DNA from: DASUPK01 sp963800285
Lineage (GTDB): Bacteria; Actinomycetota; Thermoleophilia; Solirubrobacterales; 70-9
Reading direction: 5' to 3'
DNA: 64,000 nucleotides
NCBI GenBank assembly: GCA_963800285.1
Contig: CAWDAL010000008.1
Location: forward strand, 62,001-126,000
The notes under the pieces are model-generated. The model was not told the DNA's origin, did not search any database, and was given only the letters and a program-made list of their open reading frames with translations. A program made the translations under genes and the position numbers. Position 1 is the first letter of the stretch. Every line of letters begins with the position of its first letter. Positions 47,556-57,572 of the stretch are shown in pieces.

Positions 47556-48998
47556 ATCCGTCGGCGACAACGAACCAGGCCGTATGGCTGGGCGGCGGCT
47601 ATCGCGATTGCCCTCTACCTCCTGGCAGCGGCGTGGGCCTCCGCCGCCGCCGGCGACCTCGACACATCGTTTGGCACCAACGGCCGGTTCGTCCAGAACA
47701 TCCGCACCAACGTCGTTCCCAGTACCGACACGGCAAGCGATGTCATCGTCCAGCCCGACGGGCGGATCATGGTCCTGGGCTCGACCTTCGTGTTCAATCC
47801 GCCGAACCTCACGGACGCAGGATGGTCCGTCCTGCGGCTGTCGCCGGCCGGCGCGCCGGACGGCTTCGGAGGTTCAACCTTCTCCGAGGGCAGCGATCCG
47901 GCCAACGGCGCCAACGCGCTGGGGCTGCAACCCGACGGAAAGCTGCTGATGGCCGGCACGAACGGGGGGATGGGCGGCGACGTCACGATCGGCCGGCTGG
48001 GACTGACCGGCGCCTACGACACGGGTTTCGGCGGCACCGGGCATCCGAGCGTCGACTTCGCGGGGCACGACGGCGCGACGACCGGCAGTGACGGCGCCGC
48101 CGACCTCGTTCGCCAGGCGGACGGAAGCATCGTCACGGTCGGGTTCAGCGACAACCAGTTCGCCGTCGATCGGGTCACGTCTGCCGGAACGATCGACAAC
48201 ACCTTCGACGGCGACGGCCGAAAGCGGGCCGACTTCACCGGCGACGCCGATGGGGCCAGGGCCGTCGCCCTCTCCGGCTCGAAGATCATCGTCGCCGGCG
48301 CCACGAGCAGCGGGGGAAACCCGAGGTTGGCCATTCTCAGCCTGAATTCCACCGGCGGCGTCGACACGAGCTTCGGGGTCGGCACGGGCCACTCGGAGGG
48401 GGGAACCAGCGAGCTGCCGCGGGGCGCGAACGCAGTCGCTCTTCAGCCCGACGGCAAGATCCTGGTCGCCGGTCCCGGGGGCGGGAACTTCGGTGTCGCC
48501 CGGGTGAAGACCGACGGCTTCTATGACCCGACCTTCGGCCCCAGCGCCAACGGGCAGGTCTCCGTCGACTTCGGCGGCACGGACGTCGCCAACGCGATGA
48601 CCCTGCAGCCCGACGGCAAGATCCTGGTCGCCGGCACCGACGGCGACGGCTTCGCCATTGCGAGACTGATGCCGAACGGCGCCCTCGATCCGAGCTTCGG
48701 CACCGGCGGCAGGGCGACTGTCAATTTCACCGGCGTCGACATCGCGCACGGGATGGCGCTGCAGCCCGACGGCAAGATCGTGCTGGTCGGAGAGACCGGA
48801 CCCGCGGGTGAAACGACCGACTACGCCGTGACCCGGCTCCTCGGCGATCCGCTTTCCGCCACGCCCCTGCCGGTACCTGTACCGCCGGCACCGCCGGCGC
48901 CGACGGCGCCGACGCCGAAGAAGAAGTGCAAGAAGAAGAAGAAGCACCGCGCGGCAAGCGCGAAGAAGCACAAGAGCTGCAAGAAGAAGCGGCGCTAG
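47556..48998 (+). CDS. Secreted delta-60 repeat protein with Lys/Cys tail (start unresolved)
   Basis: Exported repeat protein of about 480 aa. The signal peptide (RRRQRTRPYGWAAAIAIALYLLAAAWASAAAG) is followed by seven or more delta-60 repeats, each with a DLDTSFG-type and an ALQPDGKILVAG-type segment (for example VALQPDGKILVAGPGGG and TLQPDGKILVAGTDG), which form a propeller-like fold. The C-terminus is Pro-rich, then KKKCKKKKKHRAASAKKHKSC. No ATG/GTG/TTG is in frame before the signal peptide. An ATG at 47536 (preceded by GGAG) opens another frame and stops after MNRAR, so a one-base indel near 47550 or an ATC start at 47556 are the options. Confidence 0.7.
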   Translation: MRRRQRTRPYGWAAAIAIALYLLAAAWASAAAGDLDTSFGTNGRFVQNIRTNVVPSTDTASDVIVQPDGRIMVLGSTFVFNPPNLTDAGWSVLRLSPAGAPDGFGGSTFSEGSDPANGANALGLQPDGKLLMAGTNGGMGGDVTIGRLGLTGAYDTGFGGTGHPSVDFAGHDGATTGSDGAADLVRQADGSIVTVGFSDNQFAVDRVTSAGTIDNTFDGDGRKRADFTGDADGARAVALSGSKIIVAGATSSGGNPRLAILSLNSTGGVDTSFGVGTGHSEGGTSELPRGANAVALQPDGKILVAGPGGGNFGVARVKTDGFYDPTFGPSANGQVSVDFGGTDVANAMTLQPDGKILVAGTDGDGFAIARLMPNGALDPSFGTGGRATVNFTGVDIAHGMALQPDGKIVLVGETGPAGETTDYAVTRLLGDPLSATPLPVPVPPAPPAPTAPTPKKKCKKKKKHRAASAKKHKSCKKKRR

Positions 48999-50149
48999 CT
49001 GAGCCGCTCGAGCACGTCGTCGAGCGGCGCGGGCACGCCGAAGTAGAAGCCCTGGCCGTAGCGGAAGCCGATGTCGAGCAGGGCCTCCAGCTCCTCCTCG
49101 GTCTCGATCCCCTCGGCGACCACGTTGACGCCGACCTCGTCGGCGAAGGAGACCAGCGACGTCGCCAGCGCATGCGCGATCTGGTTCGCATCGATCCGCT
49201 CCGTCAGGGAGATGTCGAGCTTGATCCACTCCGGACGCACCTTGAGGATGTGCCGAAGGCTGGCGTAGCCGGCCCCGAAGTCGTCGATCGCCACCTTGCC
49301 GCCGGCCTCCCGCAGTGGACCCAGCCTTGCGGTGAATCCCTCGTAGTCATCGACGTGCAGGTGCTCGGTGAGCTCCACCGTGACCCGGTCCGCGCCCGGC
49401 CCGACGCACGCGAGGAAGCTGCCGGAGAAGATCGTCGGCGGCGAGGCGTTGATGCAGAGGTTGACTCCCTGCGGCAGCCGGGTCAGCGCTTCGGCGGCGG
49501 TGCGGACGGCCAGCAGCTCGAGCGGTACGCCCAGACCCACGTCCCAGGCCTCCGCGAACCAGCGATCCGGGCCGCGCTCCGGGTCCCCAGGGAAGCGAGC
49601 GAGCGCCTCGCACGCGATCACGCGGCCCGTCTCGAGGTCGTAGATCGGCTGATAGACCGGGTTGATCTCCTCACGATCCAGGACCGCCTGGATGCGGTCG
49701 AGCGATTGGCGGTGCTCTTCGCTCGTCAGCTTCGCCACGGCGCGGCGATCGCCCAGCGGGCGGGTGGAGCAGACGATCTCGCTGACCGCTCCGGTGTCGG
49801 GATGGTTGATCACCCGCGTGGTCGTCTCCACCCAGACGTACTCGTTGTCCTTGCGCCGCAGCCGGTAGGCGACGGTCAGGGGAGCGCCCTCCAGGGTGCT
49901 GCGGTGGGCCACGCCCACCTTTGCGGCGTCGTCGGGATGGAAGTGGTCGAAGGCGGAGGTCCCGATCAGCTCGTCGGGCTCGTAGCCGAGCAGCTCCCTC
50001 GACGCCGCCGAGACGTAGCGGTAGGTCCCGTCCGGGGCGTGGGCGGAGATCATGTCCCCGAGGTAGTCGGCGATGTTTCCCGGCAGCGCCTCGGCCTCGG
50101 CCGCCAACCGTGCTTGGGATCGGAACGGCGTGGTTTCCCGGATGGTCAT
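48995..50149 (-). CDS. PAS-EAL cyclic-di-GMP phosphodiesterase
   Basis: A 384-residue cytoplasmic signalling protein. Residues about 30-140 are a PAS sensor domain (MISAHAPDGTYRYVSAASRELLGYEPDELIGTSAFDHFHPDD). Residues 150-384 form an EAL phosphodiesterase domain with the active-site set: IACEALARF (EAL), NASPPT (metal Asn), VELTEH, DDFGAGYAS (DDFGTG), IKLD, VVAEGIET and QGFYFG. All metal-binding residues are intact, and there is no GGDEF domain, so degradation of c-di-GMP in response to an unknown ligand is likely. Convergent with the delta-60 protein gene (4-bp overlap). Confidence 0.93.
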   Translation of the reverse strand: MTIRETTPFRSQARLAAEAEALPGNIADYLGDMISAHAPDGTYRYVSAASRELLGYEPDELIGTSAFDHFHPDDAAKVGVAHRSTLEGAPLTVAYRLRRKDNEYVWVETTTRVINHPDTGAVSEIVCSTRPLGDRRAVAKLTSEEHRQSLDRIQAVLDREEINPVYQPIYDLETGRVIACEALARFPGDPERGPDRWFAEAWDVGLGVPLELLAVRTAAEALTRLPQGVNLCINASPPTIFSGSFLACVGPGADRVTVELTEHLHVDDYEGFTARLGPLREAGGKVAIDDFGAGYASLRHILKVRPEWIKLDISLTERIDANQIAHALATSLVSFADEVGVNVVAEGIETEEELEALLDIGFRYGQGFYFGVPAPLDDVLERLS

Positions 50150-50354
50150 CTCTGCTCCATGAGAGCCGCTTGCCTTCGCAAGGATCTCTCCCTACCGATT
50201 ATTCGCCGGGAGATGCGCTGCAAGTGACAGGCTTCGCCGATTGGACACATGTCCCTGCGTGCCTCATCAACGGCCGCCACGAACACCGCGGCCGGATCTA
50301 CGGTCACGGGTGACCTGCGGCCTCCCGTGACCGGTCGCTACCATGCCGCGTCCG

Positions 50355-50549
50355 ATGGCCAAGGTCTGTCACAGCTGTGGAAAGCGCCCCGCGTTCGGCA
50401 ACTCGCGAAGCCACTCGATGGTCGCCACCCGGCGGCGCTTCAACCCGAACCTGCAGAAGGTGCGGATCCAGGAGCCGGGCGGCGGGACGGCGCGCGTCTA
50501 CGTCTGCGCCCGCTGCCTGAAGTCGAACAAGGTCACAAAGGCCATCTAG
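50355..50549 (+). CDS. rpmB: 50S ribosomal protein bL28 (zinc type)
   Basis: Structural protein of the large ribosomal subunit; 64 aa. Starts MAKVCHSCGKRPAFGNSRSHSMVATRRRFNPNLQKVRI and ends CARCLKSNKVTKAI. The two Cys pairs (CHSC and CARC) form the zinc ribbon of the C+ form; a Cys-free paralogue is used under zinc limitation in other actinobacteria. An upstream in-frame ATG (MPRP-) is 4 codons earlier. It is divergent from the PAS-EAL gene; the 193 bp between their start regions show no clear operator to me. Confidence 0.95.
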   Translation: MAKVCHSCGKRPAFGNSRSHSMVATRRRFNPNLQKVRIQEPGGGTARVYVCARCLKSNKVTKAI

Positions 50550-50607
50550 CCGCCGACTGCTCCCGGCCTCCCGGGCAATGGGAACTGGCCAAGGCCACGC
50601 CCGACGC

Positions 50608-52327
50608 TCAGAGCGACTTCTGGACCTCGCAGCCGGAGGCGGTGTCCTGGCCCTTACCGCCCTTGCAGACGTCCCTGGCCCCGCCGCCGTTGAGCTTGTC
50701 CTTGCCCCCGCCCCCGACGAGCTTGTCCTTGCCGCCCCCTCCGTTGAGCTTGTCCTTGCCCGCCTGCCCGAACAGCTTGTCCTTGCCCGCCTGCCCGAAC
50801 AGCGTGTCCTTGCCGCCGCCGCCGCAGACGACGTCCTTCCCGCCGCCGGCCTTCACCTTGTCGTTGCCGCCGAGGCTCGAGATCACGACGGCGCGGGGCG
50901 TTCCGGCGATCTTGTCGGCGCCGGCGGTCCCGACGATCGTGGAGACCTTGCCGGCGCAGAGCACCGGCTGAGCACCCGGACCCGTACCTGCACCGGGAGC
51001 CGCCTGGACGTTGACCGTCACCGTGCCGGTGTCGGAGCCGAAGCCGAGGTCGTCGAAGCTCTTGATCTGGAACGAATCGGTACCGATGAAACCGGCGTTG
51101 GGCGTGTACGTGATCGGATCGCCCGCCAGATCCTGCGTGGTGGTGCCGTTCGTGGGCGGACTTTCGATGAACTCCCTGACCGTGGTCTGCTCGTAAGCCG
51201 GTCCGGTGTCGGTGCATTCGACGTTGATGGTCACGGCCGTGTTCACCGTCGTCGTGGCCGTGCTGTCGGGACAGAGAGGCCGCCCGTCCGGAGCCCAGTC
51301 GGGATTGCCGACGAAGTCGTTTGCCCCTTGATCCTGGAAGAAGCTCGACCGGGAAGGGGCTCGTATTGTCGGCCAGCTCCATCACATCGGCCGCAGGTGA
51401 AGGTGCCGTGACATAGGCGACGAAGAAGCCGTCGGGGGACAAGGTGCAGATGAAGTCCCCGGCGCCGTCGGAAGCGAGGACGATGGCGTTGTTCGCGTCG
51501 GTGAGCGGCGCGACGAAGATGCTGGCAGAAGTGTTCAGCCCCGTCACCTCCGTGTAACAGATCCTCGTGCCGTCGGGCGAGATCGATGGCTGGAAGGCGT
51601 GCGCGCCGATGATGTGGACCAGCTCGGTGCCGGTGGGGCCGGAGTTGTCCGCGGGCTCCCGGAAGATCTTGACGTCGTTGGTGTTGCCGTTGGGGGCCAC
51701 GTTCACGTTGCCCACCCCGTAGTAGAGGGTCTGCGAGTCCGGGCTCCAGGCGGGCTTGCCCTCGATCGTCGTTCCCGAGCTCGTCAGGTTGAGGTTCGCG
51801 CCAGAGCCGAACGGCGCCGTGTGCACCAGCACGTCGAGCTGATTGCTCCCGTTCGTTACCTCGCTCTGGTAAGCGATGCGAGTGCCGTCCGGCGACCAGG
51901 CCGGGCGATCCTCGATCACGGTGGCGGTGTTGGTGATGTTCTGGGGGAGCGCGCCGGGGGTGGTCAGATCAAGAACGAAGATGTCGCACTTGGTCGGAGC
52001 GCAGCCGGGGCTGCCGGCCGCGTAGGCGATCTTCGTCCGATCCGGAGACCAGGTCGGATGGCGGTGCTGCACTGCGTCGCTGGTGATCGCGGGGCTCACG
52101 GTTCCACCGCCGATGCTGCTTGGCACCGGTAGCAGGAAGAGCTGCGCGTTCCCGGAGGTGGGACCCGAGACGAAAACGATCCTGCCGTTCTCGCCCGATA
52201 GCACCGCTCCGGCGGCCTCCGGCAGCGCGGCCAGCACCGCGCAGGAGCAGAGAGCTGCGATTACAAGTCCCCGACGGCGCCTATTGCCCCTCTTCCTCTG
52301 CAACGATGCCTCTCCCCGTTCATGCAT
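50608..52327 (-). pseudogene. Secreted TolB-like propeller with RTX-like repeats, frameshifted
   Basis: An exported multi-domain protein read in two frames. Frame one: signal peptide (GLVIAALCSCAVLAALPEAAGA) and a WD40/TolB-like propeller with repeated PAWSPDGTRIAY, PSISPDGTRICY and LSPDGFFVAY units, to PFPVELLP at about 51340. Frame two continues with QDQGANDFVGNPDWAPDG, an Ig/cadherin-like domain (VTINVECTDTG, PITYTPNAGFIGTDSF) and RTX-like nonapeptides (GGGGKDKL, FGQAGKDKL) to the end. One indel explains both, so this may be a sequencing error in a real gene of about 570 residues. RTX repeats usually bind Ca2+, but here the Asp-rich GGxGxDxL pattern has Lys. Confidence 0.7.
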
Positions 52328-52460
52328 CCTTGCAGGGGACTTCCGCGACCTTACCCGCGAACCACCCCCAGCGTAAGGGCAGGATCAGGGCTAAGGCAAT
52401 CCGTGCGCTCTTCCTCATGTCTGCATAATCCCGGCGGGCTCGAAGCAGTCCACTCCCCGC

Positions 52461-54087
52461 ATGGCTGATCCCTCGATAGAGAGATTCCGGCGCGTGATCA
52501 GCGCGGCCGCCGCGCACCTCGAGGACCGGCGCAAGGAGGTCAACGACCTCAACGTGTTCCCGGTCGCCGATGGCGATACCGGCGACAACATGGCGCTCAC
52601 CCTCCGGGCCGTCAGCGACGAGCTCGATCGCCTCGACGGGCAGCCGGTCGACGAGATCGGGCGGACCGAGCTGGTGAACGCCCTCGCCCGCGCGGCGCTG
52701 ATGGGAGCCCGGGGGAACTCGGGCGTGATCCTCAGCCAGATCGTCCGCGGGAGCGGCCGAGGAGCTCGCCAGCCGCCCGGGCGAGCTGGTCGACCCGATG
52801 CTGGTCTCGGCCGCGTTCGCCCGCGCGGCCGACGCCGCCTACGAGTCGGTCCGCGAGCCGGCGGAGGGGACGATGCTCACGGTCTTCCGCGAGATCGCCC
52901 ACTCGATCTCCCGGCGGCTGGCGCACATGGAGGAGATCCGCCTCTCGCCGACCGCCACGCCGGCCGAGCAGGACGCCCTCCTCGCCGAGCTGCTGGAGGC
53001 GGCGGTGCTCGACGGAGAGCAGGCGGTCGCTCGCACTCCCGAACAGCTCGAGGTGCTGCGGGAGTCGGGCGTCGTCGATGCGGGCGCTCACGGCATCGTC
53101 GTGATCCTCGCCGGGGTCGTCGCGGGACTGCGAGGGGACGTCGACGCGTCGCCGGAGGTGCCGCACTACACCCCGGCGCCCGACACCCGGCCGCACCACG
53201 AGGACAGCCGCTACCGCTACTGCACCAACTTCATCGTCACCGGGTCGGGCCTCGACAGCCGCGGGTTCGTGCCGATGCTCGAGGAGCTCGGCGACTCGGT
53301 GCTCGTCGTGGGTGACGAGGCGACTCTCAAGATCCACGTCCATACGGATGAGCCGGAGACAGCCGTCGCCCTCTTCGACGAGACCGGCGAGGTGACTCAG
53401 CTCGACGTCGCCGACATGCGCGAGCAGATCGCCGAGCGCAGCGCGCGCCTGCAGGCGGGCCGCTGCGCGGCGGTCGCGGTGGTCGCCGGGCGGGGGATGC
53501 GAGAGCTCTACGAGGGGCTTGGCGCATTCGTGGTCGACGGCGGTGAGACCTTCAATCCCTCGATCTACGACCTGCTGGCCGCCATCCACGAGGTTCCCTC
53601 CGAGGAGGTCCTGGTCTTCCCGAACAACCCCAACGTGGTGATGGCCGCTGAGCGGGCGGCCGAGCTCTCCGACAAGAAGGCCCGCGTCGTCGCCTGCACC
53701 TCGCAGCAGGCCGGGCTCGCGGCGCTCGTCGAGCTCGACCCCACCGCCTCCATCGAGGAGAACAGCGACCGGCTCACCGCGTCCCTCGCGGGGATCCGGG
53801 CCGGCTCGGTGGCCCCGGCCGCCCGCGACGACGGCAAGGGCCGCTTCGTGGCCGGCGACGCCGTCGGCTTCGTCGGCGACGAGATCGTCGCCTGGGGTGG
53901 CGCCGGGTCGACGCTCTCGAAGACGATGGCGCACCTGGGGGAGGGGGCGGAGATCCTCATCGTCGTCGTCGGCGAAGGGGCCCCGATCCCCCTCGGGGAT
54001 CTCGACAAGCATGCCCCCGAGGGCGTGGAGCTCGAGGTCCACGACGGGGGTCAGCCGCACTATTGGTGGCTGCTGGCGGCCGAGTGA
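52461..54087 (+). pseudogene. FakA-like DAK2/DegV-partner protein, single frameshift
   Basis: Relative of fatty acid kinase FakA/YloV: the N-terminal kinase domain shows LNVFPVADGDTGDNMALTL (Asp-rich Mg-ATP site) and ALMGARGNSGVILSQIVRG, then the frame shifts near 52750 and continues in frame +1 as AAEELASRPGELVDPMLVSAAF, with SGVVDAGAHGIVVILAGV, DEATLKIHVHTDEP and a C-terminal domain ending in FPNNPNVVMAAERAAEL and WWLLAAE. A single one-base difference would restore about 542 codons. FakA phosphorylates fatty acids bound to FakB. Since the rest is well conserved I suspect an assembly error or a recent mutation. Confidence 0.75.
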
Positions 54088-54088
54088 C

Positions 54089-54874
54089 GTGAGCGGCGAG
54101 CTGCCCGTCCTCTGGCAGTACAGCTTCTCCAACTACAACGAGAAGGCTCGCTGGGCGCTCGACCACAAGGGGATCGAGCACCGCCGCCGCTCCGTCATGC
54201 CCGGATCGCCCCGCGGACTGTGGATGTCCCGTGGCGAGCGGACGCTGCCCGTCCTCGACCTGGATGGCCGGCGGATCGTCGACTCGACCGCGATCATCGC
54301 CGCGCTCGAGGAGCGGCGGCCGGATCCCGCGCTCTATCCGGCCGATCCCGAGGAGCGGCGCCGGGCCCTGGATCTGGAGGACTACTTCGACGAGCAGACC
54401 GGGCACGACATGCGCCGTGTCGGCTTCTGGGAGGCTCGTCAGAACCTGGGCTACGCGCTCGAGTTCATGACCACCGACCAGCCGAGGGCGAAGGGGGCGG
54501 TCGGCCGCCTCGGGCTGAGGGTCGGCTTTCCCTTCGTCTGGCGGTACATGAGCGCCCGCTACGCGTTCAACGAGCAGGCGGTGGTGCGGAGCAGGGAGAC
54601 GCTGGTGGAGGGCCTCGACCGCATCGAGTCAGAGCGCGCCGGCCGCGACTACCTGGTCGGAGACTCCTTCACGGTGGCCGACCTGACGGCCGCGGCCCTG
54701 CTCTATCCGCTGGTCTGGCCCCCGCAGTTCCAGTACCGGCTGCCCGAGGCGCCGGAGTGGGAGTTTCTCGGGCCCAATCGCGACCACCCGGCGCTCGGCT
54801 GGATCGCCGAGATCTGGAGGCGCCACCGTGGCTCGGCCGCGGCTACCAGCCCTCCGAGCCCGGGTCTCCCTTGA
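54089..54874 (+). CDS. Glutathione S-transferase-like protein
   Basis: A 261-residue thioredoxin-fold plus helical-domain protein of the GST superfamily. N-terminal: LPVLWQYSFSNYNEKARWALDHKGIEHRRRSVMPGSPR, then RTLPVLDLDGRRIVDSTAIIAALEERRP (the cis-Pro and Ser/Thr near the thiol-binding site). C-terminal helical domain: GRDYLVGDSFTVADLTAAALLYPLVWPP. Actinobacteria generally make mycothiol rather than glutathione, so the true thiol partner is unclear. GTG start 1 bp after the FakA-like stop. The end overlaps the convergent DUF427 gene by 32 bp. Confidence 0.85.
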   Translation: MSGELPVLWQYSFSNYNEKARWALDHKGIEHRRRSVMPGSPRGLWMSRGERTLPVLDLDGRRIVDSTAIIAALEERRPDPALYPADPEERRRALDLEDYFDEQTGHDMRRVGFWEARQNLGYALEFMTTDQPRAKGAVGRLGLRVGFPFVWRYMSARYAFNEQAVVRSRETLVEGLDRIESERAGRDYLVGDSFTVADLTAAALLYPLVWPPQFQYRLPEAPEWEFLGPNRDHPALGWIAEIWRRHRGSAAATSPPSPGLP

Positions 54875-55325
54875 ACGGGCCCTGGATCTCCTCGGTGATC
54901 CAGCCGCCGTAATACGCGCCCGGCTGCGGCATGACCTCCTCATCGTCGAGGTAGGCCTCATCGACGCGACGCGGGTAGAAGGCGAGGTGATCGCGCAGCT
55001 GCTCGAAGCCCTCCTTCGGGTCGGGGTAGTGCCAGGCGACCCGGTTCGCCCGCTTGCCGCCGGCTTCGGCGTGCACGTAGGACGCGGTTCCCTTCCATTC
55101 GCATTCTGTGCGCACGTCCTCCGCCTCGATGAGGGCGTCCTCGCGGACGTCCTCGCGCGGGACGTAGATGGTGGGAGGGCTGGCGGTCTCCAGAACGCGG
55201 AGGGCCCGATCGCTCTCGGCGATGGTCTCGCCGCCGAGGACGATGCGGACGTGGCGATCGAGGGGCTCGACCCGCGGCGGGCGCGGGTAGTCCCAGACCG
55301 ATTCCTTCGCTCGCTCCGTCGTCAT
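54843..55325 (-). CDS. DUF427 family protein
   Basis: A 160-residue protein of the DUF427 (PF04248) family. Family markers are WDYPRPPRVEPLDRHVRIVLGGETIAESDRALRVLETASPPTIYVPREDV, then CEWKGTASYVHAEAGGKRANRVAWHYPDP and AYLDDEEVMPQPGAYYGGWITEEIQGPFKG near the end. The domain adopts a small beta fold; function is not established. It overlaps the GST gene and faces recG divergently with about 50 bp between starts. Confidence 0.9.
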   Translation of the reverse strand: MTTERAKESVWDYPRPPRVEPLDRHVRIVLGGETIAESDRALRVLETASPPTIYVPREDVREDALIEAEDVRTECEWKGTASYVHAEAGGKRANRVAWHYPDPKEGFEQLRDHLAFYPRRVDEAYLDDEEVMPQPGAYYGGWITEEIQGPFKGDPGSEGW

Positions 55326-55376
55326 GTGAAGTGGTCCATCCGGGCCATCCATCGTTACGCCTAGCCTTGCCCGGTG

Positions 55377-57572
55377 ATGGAAGCGGCCCTGGAGCACGCG
55401 CCCGACGCCGGAGGGGTCTACGCAGTGCGCGCCCTCGGGAGCGGCGAGCCGCTCTCCTTCGACGACCTCCTCGGCGCGCCCCTGAAGACGGCGCCGCGGC
55501 CGTCGATCCTCGACGCGCCGATCACCACGCTGAAGGGTGCGGGCCCGAAGCTCTCGGCCGCCGCGGCGGAGATGGGAATCGAGACCATCGGCGACCTGCT
55601 CCGGCATGTGCCGCACAGCTACCGCGACCGGGCCAACCCGGTCGGGCTCGGCGACCTGAGATTGGGGGAAGAGGCGACCGTCGAGGTCGAGGTGACCGGC
55701 GCGAAGCTGCGGCCGACACGCCGGCGGCGGCTGACGATCCTCGAGGCCGACGTCTTCGACGCGAGCGGCAGGGAGAAGGCCGTCTGGTTCAACCGCGCCT
55801 GGCTCGCGGACCGCCTCCGTCCCGGCACCCGGCTGCTGCTGCGTGGAAAGCTCGAGAAGCGAGGGTTCAACGTCTCCGAGCACGAGTTCCTGGAGACCGC
55901 CGGCGAATCCGCCGGTCTCCACACCACCGGGATCGTGCCGGTGCACCCCGCGAGCGAGAAGCTGCGGCCTCAGCGCATCCGGGAGTGGATCTGGCAGGCG
56001 ACCCCGACGGCCCGCCACGCCGTCGAGCCGATCCCCGGTCGGCTGCGGCGCGAGCTGCGGATGGCGGGCGCGACGGACTCGATCGTGGCATCCCACTTCC
56101 CGGCGGACGAGCATCAGGCGGAGGCCGCCCGGGAGCGACTGGCGTTCGAGGAGCTCTTCCTCTACCAGGCCGCTCTCGTCTCGCGCCGCGGAAGGCGCGT
56201 CTCGGGCGCCAGGGGCATCGAGCTGCCCGCGCCCGGTGCGGATGTGGGCGCCTGGCTGGATTCGCTCCCCTTCGAATTGACCGCGGACCAGCGCCGTGCG
56301 CTCGAGGAGCTCGATTCGGATCTCGCCGGAACACAGCCGATGCAGCGGCTCCTGATGGGGGAGGTCGGGAGCGGGAAGACGGTGCTCGCCCTCTACGCGA
56401 TGCTGCGCGCGATCGAGGCGGGACACCAGGCCGCCCTGATGGCGCCGACGGAGACCCTCGCCGAGCAGCACTTCCGCACGCTGGAGTCCCTGCGTGCCTC
56501 CGAAGCGGCGAAGGCGACGTTGCTCACGTCGGCGACCGCGCCGGCGGGGCGCCGAGAGCTTCTCGGCTCCCTGGCCTCCGGGCAGCCGCAGCTCGTCGTC
56601 GGCACCCACGCCCTGATCGAGGACGCGGTCGAGTTCTCCTCGCTCGCGGTGGTGGTGGTCGACGAGCAGCACCGCTTCGGCGTCCGTCAGCGAGCCGCTC
56701 TGGATGCGAAGGGACCCGGCAAGCGGCTTCCGCACGTCCTCCACATGACCGCCACCCCGATCCCCCGAACGCTCTCGCTGACCGCCTACGGCGACCTCGA
56801 CACGACCGCCCTGCGCGAGCTGCCGAAGGGGCGCCAGCCGATCCGGACGCGGGTCGTCGGCGAGGAGCATCGGGCGGCGGCCTACGAGTTCATCCGGGAA
56901 CGGCTGCGCGAGGGGCGCCAGGCCTACGTCGTCTGCCCGCTGGTGAGCGAGTCCGAGCTGACCGAGGCCCGCGCCGCCGAGGCCGAGGCAAAGCGGCTGG
57001 CCGGCGGCGAGCTCCGTGATTTCCGGGTGGCCCTGCTGCACGGGCAGATGAGCTCGGACGAGAAGGCCCGCGCCATGGATGCCTTCGTCTCGGGCGAGGC
57101 GAACGTGCTCGTGGCAACGACCGTGATCGAGGTCGGCATCGACGTTCCCAACGCGACCGTGATGCTGGTCGAGGGAGCGGAGCGATTCGGCCTCTCGCAG
57201 CTTCACCAGCTCCGCGGGCGAGTCGGGCGGGGGCAGCACGAGTCCTTCTGCATCCTGTTCGGCGACCCGGAGTCGGAGGCGGCGAAGGCGCGCCTCGAGG
57301 CGATCGCGGGGGAGGGGGACGGCTTCGCGCTCGCCGAGGTCGACCTGACGATCCGGGGCGAGGGGGAGATCCTCGGCACCCGCCAGCATGGGCTGCCCAG
57401 GTTCCGCGCAGCGTCGCTGCCGGAGGACACCGCACTGCTGTTGGAGGCTCGCCGGCGCGTGCTGGAGCTGCGCGAGCGCTTCGGCTCGCTCGAGGCTCCC
57501 GGGATCGGTCCGCTCCTCGACGAGGCGCGGCGACGGTTCGGCGACGAGCGCGTCGAGCAGCTCGCTGCCTGA
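55377..57572 (+). CDS. recG: ATP-dependent DNA helicase RecG
   Basis: Branch-migrating helicase for stalled forks and recombination intermediates; about 731 aa. Wedge/OB domain first (LKGAGPKLSAAAAEMGIETIGDLLRHVPHSYRDR, the Holliday-junction contact) and then helicase motifs: GEVGSGKTVLA (Walker A), DEQHRFGVRQR (DExH), MTATPIPRTLSLTAYGDL, and VIEVGIDVPNATVMLVEGAERFGLSQLHQLRGRVGR. It ends close to RsmD (1-bp overlap). I use the ATG; a GTG one codon upstream is also possible. Confidence 0.96.
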   Translation: MEAALEHAPDAGGVYAVRALGSGEPLSFDDLLGAPLKTAPRPSILDAPITTLKGAGPKLSAAAAEMGIETIGDLLRHVPHSYRDRANPVGLGDLRLGEEATVEVEVTGAKLRPTRRRRLTILEADVFDASGREKAVWFNRAWLADRLRPGTRLLLRGKLEKRGFNVSEHEFLETAGESAGLHTTGIVPVHPASEKLRPQRIREWIWQATPTARHAVEPIPGRLRRELRMAGATDSIVASHFPADEHQAEAARERLAFEELFLYQAALVSRRGRRVSGARGIELPAPGADVGAWLDSLPFELTADQRRALEELDSDLAGTQPMQRLLMGEVGSGKTVLALYAMLRAIEAGHQAALMAPTETLAEQHFRTLESLRASEAAKATLLTSATAPAGRRELLGSLASGQPQLVVGTHALIEDAVEFSSLAVVVVDEQHRFGVRQRAALDAKGPGKRLPHVLHMTATPIPRTLSLTAYGDLDTTALRELPKGRQPIRTRVVGEEHRAAAYEFIRERLREGRQAYVVCPLVSESELTEARAAEAEAKRLAGGELRDFRVALLHGQMSSDEKARAMDAFVSGEANVLVATTVIEVGIDVPNATVMLVEGAERFGLSQLHQLRGRVGRGQHESFCILFGDPESEAAKARLEAIAGEGDGFALAEVDLTIRGEGEILGTRQHGLPRFRAASLPEDTALLLEARRRVLELRERFGSLEAPGIGPLLDEARRRFGDERVEQLAA

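Noticed and set aside
50640..50900. Short tandem DNA repeats that could suggest a CRISPR array
   Set aside because: They are codons of the GKDKL nonapeptide repeats, contiguous without unique spacers.
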